Shown here in pieces: positions 44,073 through 53,587 of a stretch of 64,000 bases of DNA. The DNA lies in the NCBI RefSeq assembly GCF_014653695.1, contig NZ_BNAR01000007.1:248001-312000 (forward strand), read 5' to 3'. The first letter of the stretch is position 1. The number at the start of each line of letters is the position of its first letter. The notes under the pieces are model-generated. The model did no database searches, was not told where the DNA came from, and saw only the letters and a list, made by a program, of their open reading frames with translations. The stretch is from Lentzea cavernae. GTDB taxonomy: Bacteria > Actinomycetota > Actinomycetes > Mycobacteriales > Pseudonocardiaceae. Made by a program: the position numbers and the translations under genes.

Positions 44073-44107
44073 CGAAGAACCGCCACCACATCAGTGGCGG
44101 TTCTTCG
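44073..44107 (+). terminator. Hairpin terminator after tRNA-Arg
   Basis: Perfect 14-bp stem CGAAGAACCGCCAC with its complement and a 7-base loop, 8 bp after the tRNA. Confidence 0.75.
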
Positions 44108-44319
44108 CGTTAGCGGCACAACTACCGCCAGTACACAGCAGCACACCGCAGTAGACCCAGGCGTACGAATCTAGATGAGGCTCTGCGCAGCGCGAAGCTG
44201 CACGCCCGCTGGTACGGCACTATTTCGACACACTGACATGCACACGATCTACCTAGTCCGCCCGTGTAGCTAAGAACCTGGTTCAGGCGATGCGCCTTCG
44301 ATGCACGCGAACTGCCAGG

Positions 44320-45786
44320 TTAGGAGTCAGCCGTGTCCAAACTCGTCGCTAGCCGCTGCACTAGGCGGTCGATGCGCTGGAACGCCTCTGCTGCCGGAGG
44401 CTCCCCTTGATCCACCCCTGCCACAACTTCCACCTCGTCAAACCCGATCTGGCGTAGTTCATCCAAGTACGGCTGGAAGGTGTCGACCGCCCTGTTCATG
44501 AGCTCACCGTCACCGTTACGCGCTCGTTCCCACGGATTGACATCTGCTCGCATACGCGTCATCAGGTTCGCCAGATCTACCACGCACGCCATCCACGGAC
44601 GTCTGACGGCGTTCTTGAACTGCTCAACCATCTGGCGAGCTGTCAAGATCACGGAGTCGGTCGCCAGGTCATTGAATGGTTTCACCGGGTCATAGATCCA
44701 GACCACGGCCCCCAGACTCTCACCGACCGTTACAGAAACATCCCACGCGGACCTGTTGACCGCCACATTCGTCGCGACCTCCGATCCAGACGGCAGTAGA
44801 CGTTCCAAGGCCGAGGTCAGGTACAGGCGCACCCGATCCCCATCGCCACTTCCCTGCCCTGACGTCCCCTTGGCAGCAGTCTCGATCTGCTTCTCCGAGT
44901 CAGGTCGCACCTCGACATCAAGCAGGCGCCCAACTATGCCCAAGAGCTGCTGAGGCTGCAACATGAAGAGCCTCGTACCCGCCCGATCGCGCAGTTCATC
45001 AACCAGCTCAACGCGAGGACCTGCTGGCGCGCCCCTGACCTTCCGCCACCAGTCTTCCTTCACGTCACTGGTCACGAACAAGACGTCAACTGACCGTTGG
45101 CCCGCCTCGCGAAGAGTCTGCTCCCAGACGAGGTAATCACCCGGACCACGATGATCAGGCTTGTCTCGATCCATATAACCAGGAGGAATCCGTCCAGCGG
45201 CACGCCGATCTGCCTCCTGCAGGGCAACCACCAAATCCTCGCTTGGCAACCCGGTCCCGACGCGGCCCTCGAGCATCGGACGTAGAGCAGCGAACACCGG
45301 GTCACGGTTTGTGTCACGTGCTCCATGTAGCGGGTCATCACCATCCGGAACCTCGATCACTCCGCGGAGGGCCCTGTGCGTGGAGTCAACTAAGTCCATT
45401 AATTCGGATTGTCTTTCGCGGGATATACCCACGCTCCGACACCAGTTTTCTATCGTATGCGAAATCGCACGCACCGGCTTCTGCAGAGCATCGAGCGCCT
45501 CGCGACGCATGTTTGAACGACTGAGAATGGCAGCCTCACGGTTGCGCCAGAACTCTTCCAAAGCTTGATGAGGAATCCAGATGCCATCTCGAATCCGCCA
45601 CAGCACGGCCAGCAAGTCAACCCGAGCCTGCTGATCAAAACGATAGAGGTTCAATAGCACGTTGGTGTCAAGAACGACCAGTCCAGAAGTCAATACGGCA
45701 CGATAGTCTTCATCCGACGGCGACAGATAGCCTTCAAACCCTGCGGACAGACCACCAGGAGTCAAACCGCGTGGTTCGCCACCCAT
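44320..45786 (-). CDS. PIN-like domain protein (DUF4935/PIN_8 type)
   Basis: A 488-residue protein. The N-terminal half looks like a PIN-type RNase: first acidic site in GLVVLDTNVLLNLYRFD (about residue 40), conserved IPHQALEEFWRNRE, acidic GPGDYLVWEQTL and VLFVTSDVKEDWWRK (about 235). The C-terminal half is a separate alpha/beta region of unknown function. The ATG at 45786 has GAGGGG 7 bases upstream, so I prefer it to the longer reading. Same strand as vsr, 60 bp apart, on the edge of the restriction island. PIN-like proteins of this kind recur in bacterial defence loci and would act on RNA. Confidence 0.75.
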   Translation of the reverse strand: MGGEPRGLTPGGLSAGFEGYLSPSDEDYRAVLTSGLVVLDTNVLLNLYRFDQQARVDLLAVLWRIRDGIWIPHQALEEFWRNREAAILSRSNMRREALDALQKPVRAISHTIENWCRSVGISRERQSELMDLVDSTHRALRGVIEVPDGDDPLHGARDTNRDPVFAALRPMLEGRVGTGLPSEDLVVALQEADRRAAGRIPPGYMDRDKPDHRGPGDYLVWEQTLREAGQRSVDVLFVTSDVKEDWWRKVRGAPAGPRVELVDELRDRAGTRLFMLQPQQLLGIVGRLLDVEVRPDSEKQIETAAKGTSGQGSGDGDRVRLYLTSALERLLPSGSEVATNVAVNRSAWDVSVTVGESLGAVVWIYDPVKPFNDLATDSVILTARQMVEQFKNAVRRPWMACVVDLANLMTRMRADVNPWERARNGDGELMNRAVDTFQPYLDELRQIGFDEVEVVAGVDQGEPPAAEAFQRIDRLVQRLATSLDTADS

Positions 45787-45846
45787 CGAATTCCCCTCGA
45801 ATGAAAAATCCACCCAAACCAACGATCTCGAATTTTGTCAGCGCAT

Positions 45847-46605
45847 TCAGATCTGACGACTTCTCACTATAGCCAACACGCGTGACGCACAATCTTCCGG
45901 ATCTTCGTGTTCCCACATGCGGATCACCTCCCATCCGCCGTCACGCAGGAGCCGATCGGTCTCTCGGTCACGGGACCTATTACCCTCGATCTTGGCGCGC
46001 CAAAAATTCTTGTTCGTCGCTGCCGGGCGATAGTGCGCAGGACACCCGTGCCAAAAGCACCCATCCACGAACACCGCGACCTTGACCTTCGGAAAAACTA
46101 CATCGACCGTCCTGCGCACATTAGACAAAGGAGCAACGCCGACCCGATAGCGCAGGCCCGCCCTGTGCAGCAATGCACGAAGCCTTAGCTCAGGCCCTGT
46201 GTTCTTCCCCCGATTTCCCCTCATCGAGGACCGCACAGCCGCCGATGACGCCCACGAGCCCGACTCCGCGACCTCGTCAGCAAGGAGCCCTTTGTCTCTG
46301 GCCAGCCGCCACCCTTGTGCGAGATTCTTTGATCTGACAGCTTCGTCCACCGTCCCCAAGAACACCGTGGACGACTTTCCTTGAGAAGCAAACTTCAGAT
46401 ATGCCCTGATCGTTGCATCACGCGAGCCGGACTTCAATACCACAGTGGCGAGGATATAACGGCCCTCTTCGACCGAAACCAGGCGACGAGCCCGGCCGCC
46501 CGCTGTTCGATCTTGTTCGGCCAGAGCAGCCGAGCGCGATCGACCCGGGCGAGCCTTCCACGCCCTTTCAGGCGGCTTCAACTTTGACGACGCCACAAAC
46601 GTCAC
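45847..46605 (-). CDS. vsr: Very short patch repair (Vsr) endonuclease with N-terminal extension
   Basis: Vsr nicks at T:G mismatches left when 5-methylcytosine deaminates. Residues about 122-250 are the Vsr fold: MRGNRGKNTGPELRLRALLH, catalytic Asp near 168 in RRTVDVVFPKVKVAVFVDG, then CFWHGCPAHYRPAATNKNFW with zinc ligands, and WEVIRMWEHE. The first 115 residues are extra; the family is about 135-150 long. They contain a small domain-like stretch (EEGRYILATVVLKSGSRDAT). The ATG overlaps the methylase stop by 4 bp, so the pair is co-translated, the classic dcm-vsr arrangement. Confidence 0.92.
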   Translation of the reverse strand: MTFVASSKLKPPERAWKARPGRSRSAALAEQDRTAGGRARRLVSVEEGRYILATVVLKSGSRDATIRAYLKFASQGKSSTVFLGTVDEAVRSKNLAQGWRLARDKGLLADEVAESGSWASSAAVRSSMRGNRGKNTGPELRLRALLHRAGLRYRVGVAPLSNVRRTVDVVFPKVKVAVFVDGCFWHGCPAHYRPAATNKNFWRAKIEGNRSRDRETDRLLRDGGWEVIRMWEHEDPEDCASRVLAIVRSRQI

Positions 46606-47939
46606 CCAGGATTCTCTGCCTTGTCCAAGGCTGTCGCGACGGCCCTGGCGAACACCTCACCCAGTACAACCGGCACGGCATTACCGAGCTGTCGCATCTG
46701 CTCGCCACGCGGTCCTGCGGGAATCCACTTGTCAGGGAATGTCATGACTCGTGCAGTCTCACGGACAGTCATATAGCGGTGCTTGTACCGCTGGCCACCC
46801 TCATGATCGTTTCCGGCAAGCCTATCGGTCAGCATGACGGACTCGCCACCGGGGACGCCGTGGACTCCCGCCTTCACGGTCTTCGCCGGTTTGTCAAGCT
46901 CGTTCGGCGTATGACCGTCGTAGATTCGGGCGTCCGGCCACCCGATATGATTGTTGTAGCCCTTGGGTTTGCGGTCGACACGATCCAGATGTGCTTCCGG
47001 AATCTCCGGCAGCCTCTTCCCGTCGGCACAAACACCAACGAGAGCGTCCCGCAACGTGCGCCACGGCTTCTTTCCATCATCCAACGGCGGATTCAAAGGC
47101 AGCCTCGAGATAACCCAATCTCGCACATGAGACGGCACGTCGGAATGCCTTTGCCAGTACTCCCCATCCACGTCGACCATAGAACGAATCAACGCGACTT
47201 CAGAGTACTCCGTCTTCTTGACGGAATCCTCAAAAGCCTTGATGTCGACATTCAGGTCAGCGCGGAACGCCACCACGATCACCCGATGACGAATCTGCGG
47301 GACACCGTAGTCCGCCGCGTTAACAGGAAAATGGCGCACGACATACCGCTTATCAGGCCCCTGCCTAGGATCCTCTATCCGCCCGCGAAGCAAAGCGTCA
47401 TGCTCTTGCCAAGTAGACTCAGCCGAACGTTCTTCGAACGGCAACTCTAGCTCACGAAGAATATATTGAAAGTACGGCGCAAAAGAAGGCCGGAGCAAAC
47501 CGCGGACGTTTTCACAAATGACGGCCTTAGGCTGCATTTCTCGGATCGCGCGAAACATCTGCGGGAACATGTTCCGGCGATCCTCGTCGCCTTTCGCGAT
47601 ACCTCCGAGACTGAACGGTTGACATGGCGGCCCGCCAGCGAGTACGTCGACGTCCTGTCCCGCGAGGTAGCTCATGTCGAGCTGTTGAACGTCGCCTCGC
47701 ACGAGCGGTGGTCTTTGACCACCGGCAGGGATCCATGGAGTCTCACCCTCGGCGACGCCACCAGCCATCGCGTTGTCCTCGAGCGTGTCACACGCGCGCT
47801 TGGCGAACTCGTTGAACAGGAGAGTGCGGAAGCCGGCGTTCTGAACAGCCATGGCCAAGCCTCCACCGCCAGCGAAGAGTTCGACGGCAGTGCGGTCCTT
47901 GTGTTGTCCCGCTTGTGGTTCGGCCATGGCGGAGACCAT
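46602..47939 (-). CDS. DNA (cytosine-5-)-methyltransferase
   Basis: A 445-residue C5-cytosine methylase of the restriction-modification type. Motif I is VELFAGGGGLAMAVQNAG, motif IV with the catalytic Cys is LAGGPPCQPFSLGG, motif VI is VICENVRGLLRPSF, motif VIII is QIRHRVIVVAF, and motif X is MRQLGNAVPVVLGEVFA. The target-recognition region lies between VIII and IX, and its sequence specificity cannot be read. An ATG at 47927 is an alternative start. Transcribed with vsr and divergent from the ATPase/helicase genes, leaving a 278-bp shared control region without a gene. Confidence 0.95.
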   Translation of the reverse strand: MVSAMAEPQAGQHKDRTAVELFAGGGGLAMAVQNAGFRTLLFNEFAKRACDTLEDNAMAGGVAEGETPWIPAGGQRPPLVRGDVQQLDMSYLAGQDVDVLAGGPPCQPFSLGGIAKGDEDRRNMFPQMFRAIREMQPKAVICENVRGLLRPSFAPYFQYILRELELPFEERSAESTWQEHDALLRGRIEDPRQGPDKRYVVRHFPVNAADYGVPQIRHRVIVVAFRADLNVDIKAFEDSVKKTEYSEVALIRSMVDVDGEYWQRHSDVPSHVRDWVISRLPLNPPLDDGKKPWRTLRDALVGVCADGKRLPEIPEAHLDRVDRKPKGYNNHIGWPDARIYDGHTPNELDKPAKTVKAGVHGVPGGESVMLTDRLAGNDHEGGQRYKHRYMTVRETARVMTFPDKWIPAGPRGEQMRQLGNAVPVVLGEVFARAVATALDKAENPG

Positions 47940-48217
47940 ACCAAGTCAACTTTCCAATGTTTCCTGATCTGACGATGCCGCGAGAGTGTCACAGGTAGAC
48001 CACCATGACATCTGCCGCGCTCCATGTAACAGCACCACTCGCACGACGATGAGGCCTTCAAGCCCCGCACAAGATCGTGTGTGATCGCGCACAAGAAGAC
48101 GCTGTCAGTACTAGTGTGACGAACACGGGGGCGCACCGATCACCGCCACACCCTCCGGCGCCTGAAGCTGCAGCTCACAGAGGCGACGGCAGGAACCATT
48201 CGTGCACAGGGAGACGC

Positions 48218-50551
48218 GTGAGCGACAGCCAGTTCATCAACGTCACGCCACACCCGAGAATCCTCGGCGTGCTCGGCGACATCGAGTTCGCGCACTGGCA
48301 GTGCGTCGCTGAACTCGTCGACAACTCGTTCGATGAATTCCAGGCTGCTGGGAACGCGGTCGGCCGGCCGGCCGTCTCGATCACGCTCCCAGCCGCCAAC
48401 GCGAGCCGCTCCACAGCGGGCATCACCGTCAAGGACAACGGGCGGGGCATGAGCCTCGATGCGATCACCAACGCCATCAGCGCCGGTTGGACGAGCAATG
48501 GCAGGTACGGCTCGCTCGGCCTGTTCGGCATGGGCTTCAACATCAGCACCGCCCGGTTGGGCAGGCACACCACCGTCCGCTCTAGTCGAGCCGGCGACCC
48601 TCACTGGGTCGAAGTGGTCCTCGATCTACCAAGGATCGCCGAATCAGCGGAGTACCGAGCGCCGTACCGCCTGGTGCCGAAGAACGACATCGCGGAGCAC
48701 GGCACGACAGTCACCATCAGTGACCTCAAGACGGATCAGTTCGAGACCCTGAAGCGACCGCGAACGCAGACGATCATCAGGGAGAAGCTCGGCGACATCT
48801 ACAGCTACCTGCTTCGCGAACGCGGGTTCCTCCTCACCATCAACAACAAGAAGGTCGAACCGCGGCTGCCGTGCCTCTGGGATGAAACCAGGCATGTCAC
48901 GCGTCGGGGTGTGGACATCCGTGCCGTCCAGCAGATCAACGTGCCCCTCAAAGTCAAGAAAGCCTGCCTTTCCTGCGGGCACTGGAACGCCGTGGAAGCA
49001 GAGACGTGCGAGGAGTGTGGGCAGGAGCGGCTCCAACTGCGTGAGCGCCAGATCTGGGGGTGGATCGGTGTCCAACGCTATGTGCATCGCTCCGACTACG
49101 GCTTGGACTTCATGCGCAACGGTCGCAAGATCCTTCTCAAGGACAAGCGTGTCTTCACGTGGCAGGACGAGGACGAACTGACTGAGCCCGAACTCGAGTA
49201 CCCGATCGACTCGAAGAGCCCGACTGGCCGCATCGTAGGAGAGATCCACTGCGACCACGTGACGCCGAACTACCAGAAGAACGCGTTCGAGTTCGACACC
49301 CACGAGTGGCGCCAGGTGCTCCACTCGATCCGCGGTAGCAGCCCGCTGCGTCCAATCAAGGCTAAAGATCTCGGTTTGCCGGAAAACACGAGCCCGTTGG
49401 CTCAACTCTACGCTGGCTACCGGCGGCAGGACCCTGGCTTGAACTACCTGATCCCTGGGGACGGGAACCGCGCGCTGCACGAGAAGGCGATCGAGTGGGC
49501 CGACAAGTTCCGCAGAGGGGATCAGGACTACCGGACTGACCAGAAGTGGTATGACGCCGCTTACCAACACGATCATCCTGTCACTGTTCCGCCGGCCGGC
49601 GAGGACGACGACGAGATCCTGCCCGGAGTCGGGAACGACCTCCCAGACCCAAAGCCCGCTACCAGCGGCTCAGCACCTGGTGGCACCCCGGTGCACACAG
49701 ACCCGCCAACCCCGCCGGTCAAGGAGCCGACGCTCGCCGAGCGATTGCAGAGCTACCGCGAAGCGGGTGAGCAGATCGTTGACCTTGCTGGTCCGTACAC
49801 CTTGAAGGATCTGGGGTCGATCGAACTGGTCGTGTGGGCGGTCCGCAGCCACGACGCACTCGTTGACAGCAAGGGAAACCAGGCTCCGGTCGTCGCGTTC
49901 ATGGCCCGCCCGCCACGCCTGGAGATCTTTGTGAACGTCACCGATGACCTCTTCCAGGCTCAGGGCACCGACGTCCGCGACCTGGCGTTGGTCGAGGCGG
50001 CGGAGTTTCTCAGGGTGCGGGCGAACTCGACGTCCACCCCGCTCACCGGGTTGGTACGTGAGTTGAAGGCGATCAGCAACATCGTTCCCTTGACCCCACA
50101 CGCCATGGCGGACGAAGCAGAGCGTGTCCTCAACCTGGTCAGGTCGGGCATGGTCGCCTATGTGGCCGAGGATCCCAGCACCCATTGGGACCTGCTCACC
50201 GAGGGGGAACGTGCCGACGCGGAACAGCGCTACGCCATCGAGTCGGCCAACGCGACCAAATGGGAGGAGAAGATCGCGGACGGCGACTTCGTCCGATATC
50301 TCCCCGCCAACGCTGTGGTGCGCATCATCACGGCGACGCCGGAGAAGTTCCTAGACGGCAAGGTTTTCAACCGTCCCTTCCGATCCATTAACAATCCGAA
50401 CGCCAGGGAGTTGGTCGTCGAGCGGCTGATCAATCCGCTGAGTGACCTCGCGTTGTTGGAGCAACATCGTCCCCGGCTCGACATCGAGGAGCTGACGCGA
50501 ACGCGGTCGAGCTGTCGTCTCGTTGTTCGAGCCTTGGCCGACACTGACTGA
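48218..50551 (+). CDS. GHKL ATPase of MORC/MutL type in a restriction locus
   Basis: A 777-residue protein. The ATP-binding fold is complete: N-box AELVDNSFDEF (Glu32, Asn36), VKDNGRGMS (Asp73), SLGLFGMGFNIST and HGTTVTI. A four-Cys zinc ribbon follows (Cys250, 253, 264, 267 in CLSCG and CEECG). The middle region HCDHVTPNYQKNAFEFDTHE resembles the MORC-type S5 region. An acidic/Pro-rich linker (about 500-545) leads to a helical C-terminal third. The GTG at 48218 follows AGGGAG and opens the fold correctly. Such ATPases are known in R-M loci (Iyer, Abhiman and Aravind 2008) and may act as ATP-driven clamps. The next gene starts 4 bp on. Confidence 0.88.
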   Translation: MSDSQFINVTPHPRILGVLGDIEFAHWQCVAELVDNSFDEFQAAGNAVGRPAVSITLPAANASRSTAGITVKDNGRGMSLDAITNAISAGWTSNGRYGSLGLFGMGFNISTARLGRHTTVRSSRAGDPHWVEVVLDLPRIAESAEYRAPYRLVPKNDIAEHGTTVTISDLKTDQFETLKRPRTQTIIREKLGDIYSYLLRERGFLLTINNKKVEPRLPCLWDETRHVTRRGVDIRAVQQINVPLKVKKACLSCGHWNAVEAETCEECGQERLQLRERQIWGWIGVQRYVHRSDYGLDFMRNGRKILLKDKRVFTWQDEDELTEPELEYPIDSKSPTGRIVGEIHCDHVTPNYQKNAFEFDTHEWRQVLHSIRGSSPLRPIKAKDLGLPENTSPLAQLYAGYRRQDPGLNYLIPGDGNRALHEKAIEWADKFRRGDQDYRTDQKWYDAAYQHDHPVTVPPAGEDDDEILPGVGNDLPDPKPATSGSAPGGTPVHTDPPTPPVKEPTLAERLQSYREAGEQIVDLAGPYTLKDLGSIELVVWAVRSHDALVDSKGNQAPVVAFMARPPRLEIFVNVTDDLFQAQGTDVRDLALVEAAEFLRVRANSTSTPLTGLVRELKAISNIVPLTPHAMADEAERVLNLVRSGMVAYVAEDPSTHWDLLTEGERADAEQRYAIESANATKWEEKIADGDFVRYLPANAVVRIITATPEKFLDGKVFNRPFRSINNPNARELVVERLINPLSDLALLEQHRPRLDIEELTRTRSSCRLVVRALADTD

Positions 50552-50555
50552 TCAC

Positions 50556-52217
50556 ATGCACCACTTCCTCGACGCCACGAGCCTGCGGGACGCAGGTCCG
50601 TCCCAGTTCCCAAGGCAGATCGAAAGACTCCTGTGGCACATAGGTTGCACGTCAGTCGTCAACATCGACGGTCCTGGGGACGAGGGTGGCGACATCCTCG
50701 CTCGTCGCGGAGGCGAGGACTGGGTGATTCAGTGCAAGTGGAAACAGCGCAGCGCGGTAGGCCCGGAAGCTGTCGACGAGGTGATCCGAGCGCGTGAGAC
50801 CTATCGCGCGGACCAGGCGGTCGTCGTCACGAACACACAGTTCAGTCTGCCCGCTAGACGCAGGGCAGCTGAGCTGACCAGGCTCGGCCCGCCGATCCTG
50901 CTCTGGACTGGAGATCATCTCGCAGCAGCGTTCAACAAGCTTCCTGAACGCTTCGGAACGCCGACTTTGCGAAACTATCAACGAAAAGCACTCGATCGGA
51001 TAGAGGCTGATCTCGAGTCGACTGGCCGCGCGCTCCTGGTTCTCGCCACTGGGTTGGGAAAGACTGTCATCGGCGGCGAAGCCGTCAACGCGCACCTCAG
51101 CCGCAATCCCACCGACAAGATCCTCGTGGTGGCGCATGCCAAAGACCTTGTGCACCAGCTTGAACGAGCGCTGTGGCGTCACCTTCCGAAACAGGTATCG
51201 ACCAGACTGCTGACCGGTGACAACAAGACAGATGACATGTCAGGTGTCACCTGTGCGACGGTGGCCTCCGCCCTGAACGTTGCCCGATTCGGGTACCGGC
51301 CCGGCCTTCTGATGGTCGACGAGGCCCATCATCTTGGTGCTGAAGGACAGTACGAAGAGCTACTGCGAACGCTCGAACACTCGCGACAGTTCGGCGTCAC
51401 CGCGACGCCGTGGCGAGGAGACGCGCACGACATCACTGATCAGTTGGGGCCTCCAAGCTTCCGCCTGGGCATCGAGGATGGAATGCGCGCGGGCTACCTC
51501 GTACAGGTCGACTACAAGCTGTTCGTCGATGACCTCGACTGGGACGTCGTGAGGGACGCCAGCACCCACTCGTACGGGCTAGCCGAGCTGAACTCAAAAC
51601 TCTTCCTGCCACAGCGTGATGAGGCGATCAGAGACCAGTTGGCCGCCGTGTGGATGAGCACTCCTAGACCGCGGGCGATCGTGTTCTGTCGCACTGTCGA
51701 GCACACTGAACGCCTCGCGGAGCTATTGCGCCAGACACCACTGTGGTCAGGCGCTGACGCCTTGCACGCGTCGCTGACGAAGCGAGAGCGCCAGCGACGA
51801 CTGCTGGCCTTCCGTTCAGGCGACACCCCGATCCTTGTGGCAGTCGACATCCTCAACGAAGGAGTCGATGTTCCGGACGTCAACATACTTTGCTTTGCGC
51901 GCGTCACGCACTCCCGGCGCATCTTCGTACAACAGTTGGGACGCGGCCTGCGGCTCAGGGAAGGCAAGGACCGCGTCATCGTCCTGGATTTCGTCAGTGA
52001 CCTTCGCCGAATCGCGGCAGTGCTGAACCTCAAGCGATCGCTGAGCAGGACAGGCGAAATTGAGGTGCTAAAGACACGGGATCAGTCCAGAATCGAGTTC
52101 AGCGACCAGCGGGTCGCGACCCTGATGGAGGAATGGATCAAGGACGCGGCAAGCCTGGAGACCGCCTACGACGAACATCGACTCCAGTTCCCTGACATAC
52201 ATGAAGGCCAGGAGTGA
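50556..52217 (+). CDS. SF2 helicase with N-terminal Mrr-like restriction endonuclease domain
   Basis: A 553-residue protein that should be the motor and nuclease of the system. Residues about 15-125 form a restriction endonuclease-like domain, with catalytic Asp46 (GDEGGDIL) and Gln59/Lys61 (WVIQCKWK), the D-QxK variant seen in Mrr. From about 140 comes the helicase: LATGLGKTVIGG (Walker A), VDEAHHLG (DEAH, 256-259), GVTATPWRG, and QQLGRGLRLREGKDRVIVLD (motif VI). The start at 50556 is 4 bp past the ATPase stop. The gene before and the unknown gene after are in one transcription unit. Confidence 0.92.
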   Translation: MHHFLDATSLRDAGPSQFPRQIERLLWHIGCTSVVNIDGPGDEGGDILARRGGEDWVIQCKWKQRSAVGPEAVDEVIRARETYRADQAVVVTNTQFSLPARRRAAELTRLGPPILLWTGDHLAAAFNKLPERFGTPTLRNYQRKALDRIEADLESTGRALLVLATGLGKTVIGGEAVNAHLSRNPTDKILVVAHAKDLVHQLERALWRHLPKQVSTRLLTGDNKTDDMSGVTCATVASALNVARFGYRPGLLMVDEAHHLGAEGQYEELLRTLEHSRQFGVTATPWRGDAHDITDQLGPPSFRLGIEDGMRAGYLVQVDYKLFVDDLDWDVVRDASTHSYGLAELNSKLFLPQRDEAIRDQLAAVWMSTPRPRAIVFCRTVEHTERLAELLRQTPLWSGADALHASLTKRERQRRLLAFRSGDTPILVAVDILNEGVDVPDVNILCFARVTHSRRIFVQQLGRGLRLREGKDRVIVLDFVSDLRRIAAVLNLKRSLSRTGEIEVLKTRDQSRIEFSDQRVATLMEEWIKDAASLETAYDEHRLQFPDIHEGQE

Positions 52218-52220
52218 TTC

Positions 52221-52850
52221 GTGCCCGCGATACACCTTCCCACAGAGTTGCGCGACCAGATCATCTACGCTATGTATCGCCGTGCAGATGAGATGGACTG
52301 GCAGCTTCTTTCGAACTCCAAGAAAACCGCACAGTACCGCAGCTGGGTCGATGACAGAGAAGTCGGTGGACTCATGCTTCTACACGGAGCGGAGAAGGAC
52401 GTCCGAGTCTGGCTCAAAGACGTCGTCATGAAGGAGTACGCACGCGCTCAGGAAGGAATCGGACCTTACGTAAGGTACCTTCCGGAGCGCTTTAAGGGTC
52501 CACAAGAGGTGGTCGGTGCCGCACTCAGCGACTCCTGGACGGTGAGACCCGACTCGGTCGCGATAAAACCGAATCGATGCACCGCGACCCGCGCAGGTTC
52601 GGACCGGCTGGTCGTGTGGGGACACCCAGGCACCTTCAAAGACTTGTTCTGGTCGGCCCTCACCCAGACCAAAGGACTTGGCAACGAGGCCGTGATCGTC
52701 ATAACGACACGTGATGGCGAAAATATCGACGACACCGAGAAGGTCTGGCAGAAAACCATCGGCCTCCGCGGAGAGTTCGACGTAGTGCACCTGCATCGCC
52801 GCTTGGTACCCAATCCCGACTACGTCCCACCACCAAGTGCCAGCGACTAG
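52221..52850 (+). CDS. Unknown third component of the ATPase/helicase operon
   Basis: A 209-residue soluble protein I do not recognise. It starts GTG at 52221, 3 bases after the helicase stop. The N-terminal part is helical (PTELRDQIIYAMYRRADEMD), followed by DDREVGGLMLLHGAEKDVRV and an alpha/beta half ending VVHLHRRLVPNPDYVPPP. Charged residues DxExGG...E and FDVVHLHRR could be an active site, but no known motif fits. Tight coupling says it belongs to the defence system; a specificity, immunity or nuclease role is possible. Confidence 0.7.
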   Translation: MPAIHLPTELRDQIIYAMYRRADEMDWQLLSNSKKTAQYRSWVDDREVGGLMLLHGAEKDVRVWLKDVVMKEYARAQEGIGPYVRYLPERFKGPQEVVGAALSDSWTVRPDSVAIKPNRCTATRAGSDRLVVWGHPGTFKDLFWSALTQTKGLGNEAVIVITTRDGENIDDTEKVWQKTIGLRGEFDVVHLHRRLVPNPDYVPPPSASD

Positions 52851-53538
52851 ATGGAACCGCCGTAGGCGCGCACCTCAGGTGGATTATCACCCTGCGGTGC
52901 GAGTGCTTGAAAGCATCGCCGAACGGGACGACAAGAACACTGCGCTGCTGCTGGGACACGACGTGAGTCCAGCTCGGCGGACGTGTCCAAGCGGCTGTTC
53001 GACGAGGTTGAACGGGGTCGCACCTTCGAAAGACCCGCTCGTAGCTCATTCAGGCCAGACCGGGCAGCACAACCGATTGCTGTGCGACCTCGTTTAAGTC
53101 GACAGGCCAGCGCGCCTAATACAGACGATCACCGCTAACAACGGCGTCGCGCACGCCTATTGGCAGTCAGCTCCTGACCGGCAAGCGTTCAGTGCTCCAC
53201 GTCTGCCTGGATAACTGCGGCCCTGAGCTCGCTTGAGACCCTGACATCCGTCAGCCACCTTTCCTGCCTCCACGGTTTGGCGTCCGTACCCGCCCCAGCC
53301 AGAGGCAGCGCAAAGCTTCATGGCTCACGCCAGCCCGCCGAGTTTCTGAATGTCAGGATCCCGCCTTCAAGGAGTAGCTCTCCCTGTATCGCATCGCGAT
53401 CGCGTTGAAGCTGTGGACCTGCGCGAGCCCAAGCACGCACGCGGCGATCACGGACGGCGCCGTCGCGAGCACGGTGGTGGCTCCAAACATGATCGACAGA
53501 AGCATGGTCGCCTGCACTGGCCGTTGCAGTAGATCAAG
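52851..53538. other. Gene-free stretch, possibly relic DNA
   Basis: About 690 bp with no frame I trust. An open stretch near 52876-53097 reads VDYHPAVRVLESIAERDDKN and then becomes Arg/Ser-rich without a ribosome site. It may be a gene fragment, unidentified. No repeats or RNA genes seen. Confidence 0.5.
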
Positions 53539-53566
53539 TTGTCTCAGCCTAGCCTCAGGTTACTAT
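53539..53566 (+). promoter_or_regulatory. Candidate promoter of the RAMA-domain gene
   Basis: TTGTCT (53539-53544), 16 bases, then TACTAT (53561-53566), in an AT-rich patch 21 bases before the start at 53588. One of the better sigma-70-like matches in the window; inferred by eye only. Confidence 0.4.
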
Positions 53567-53587
53567 TTCTCTAAATTTGAGACTGGG

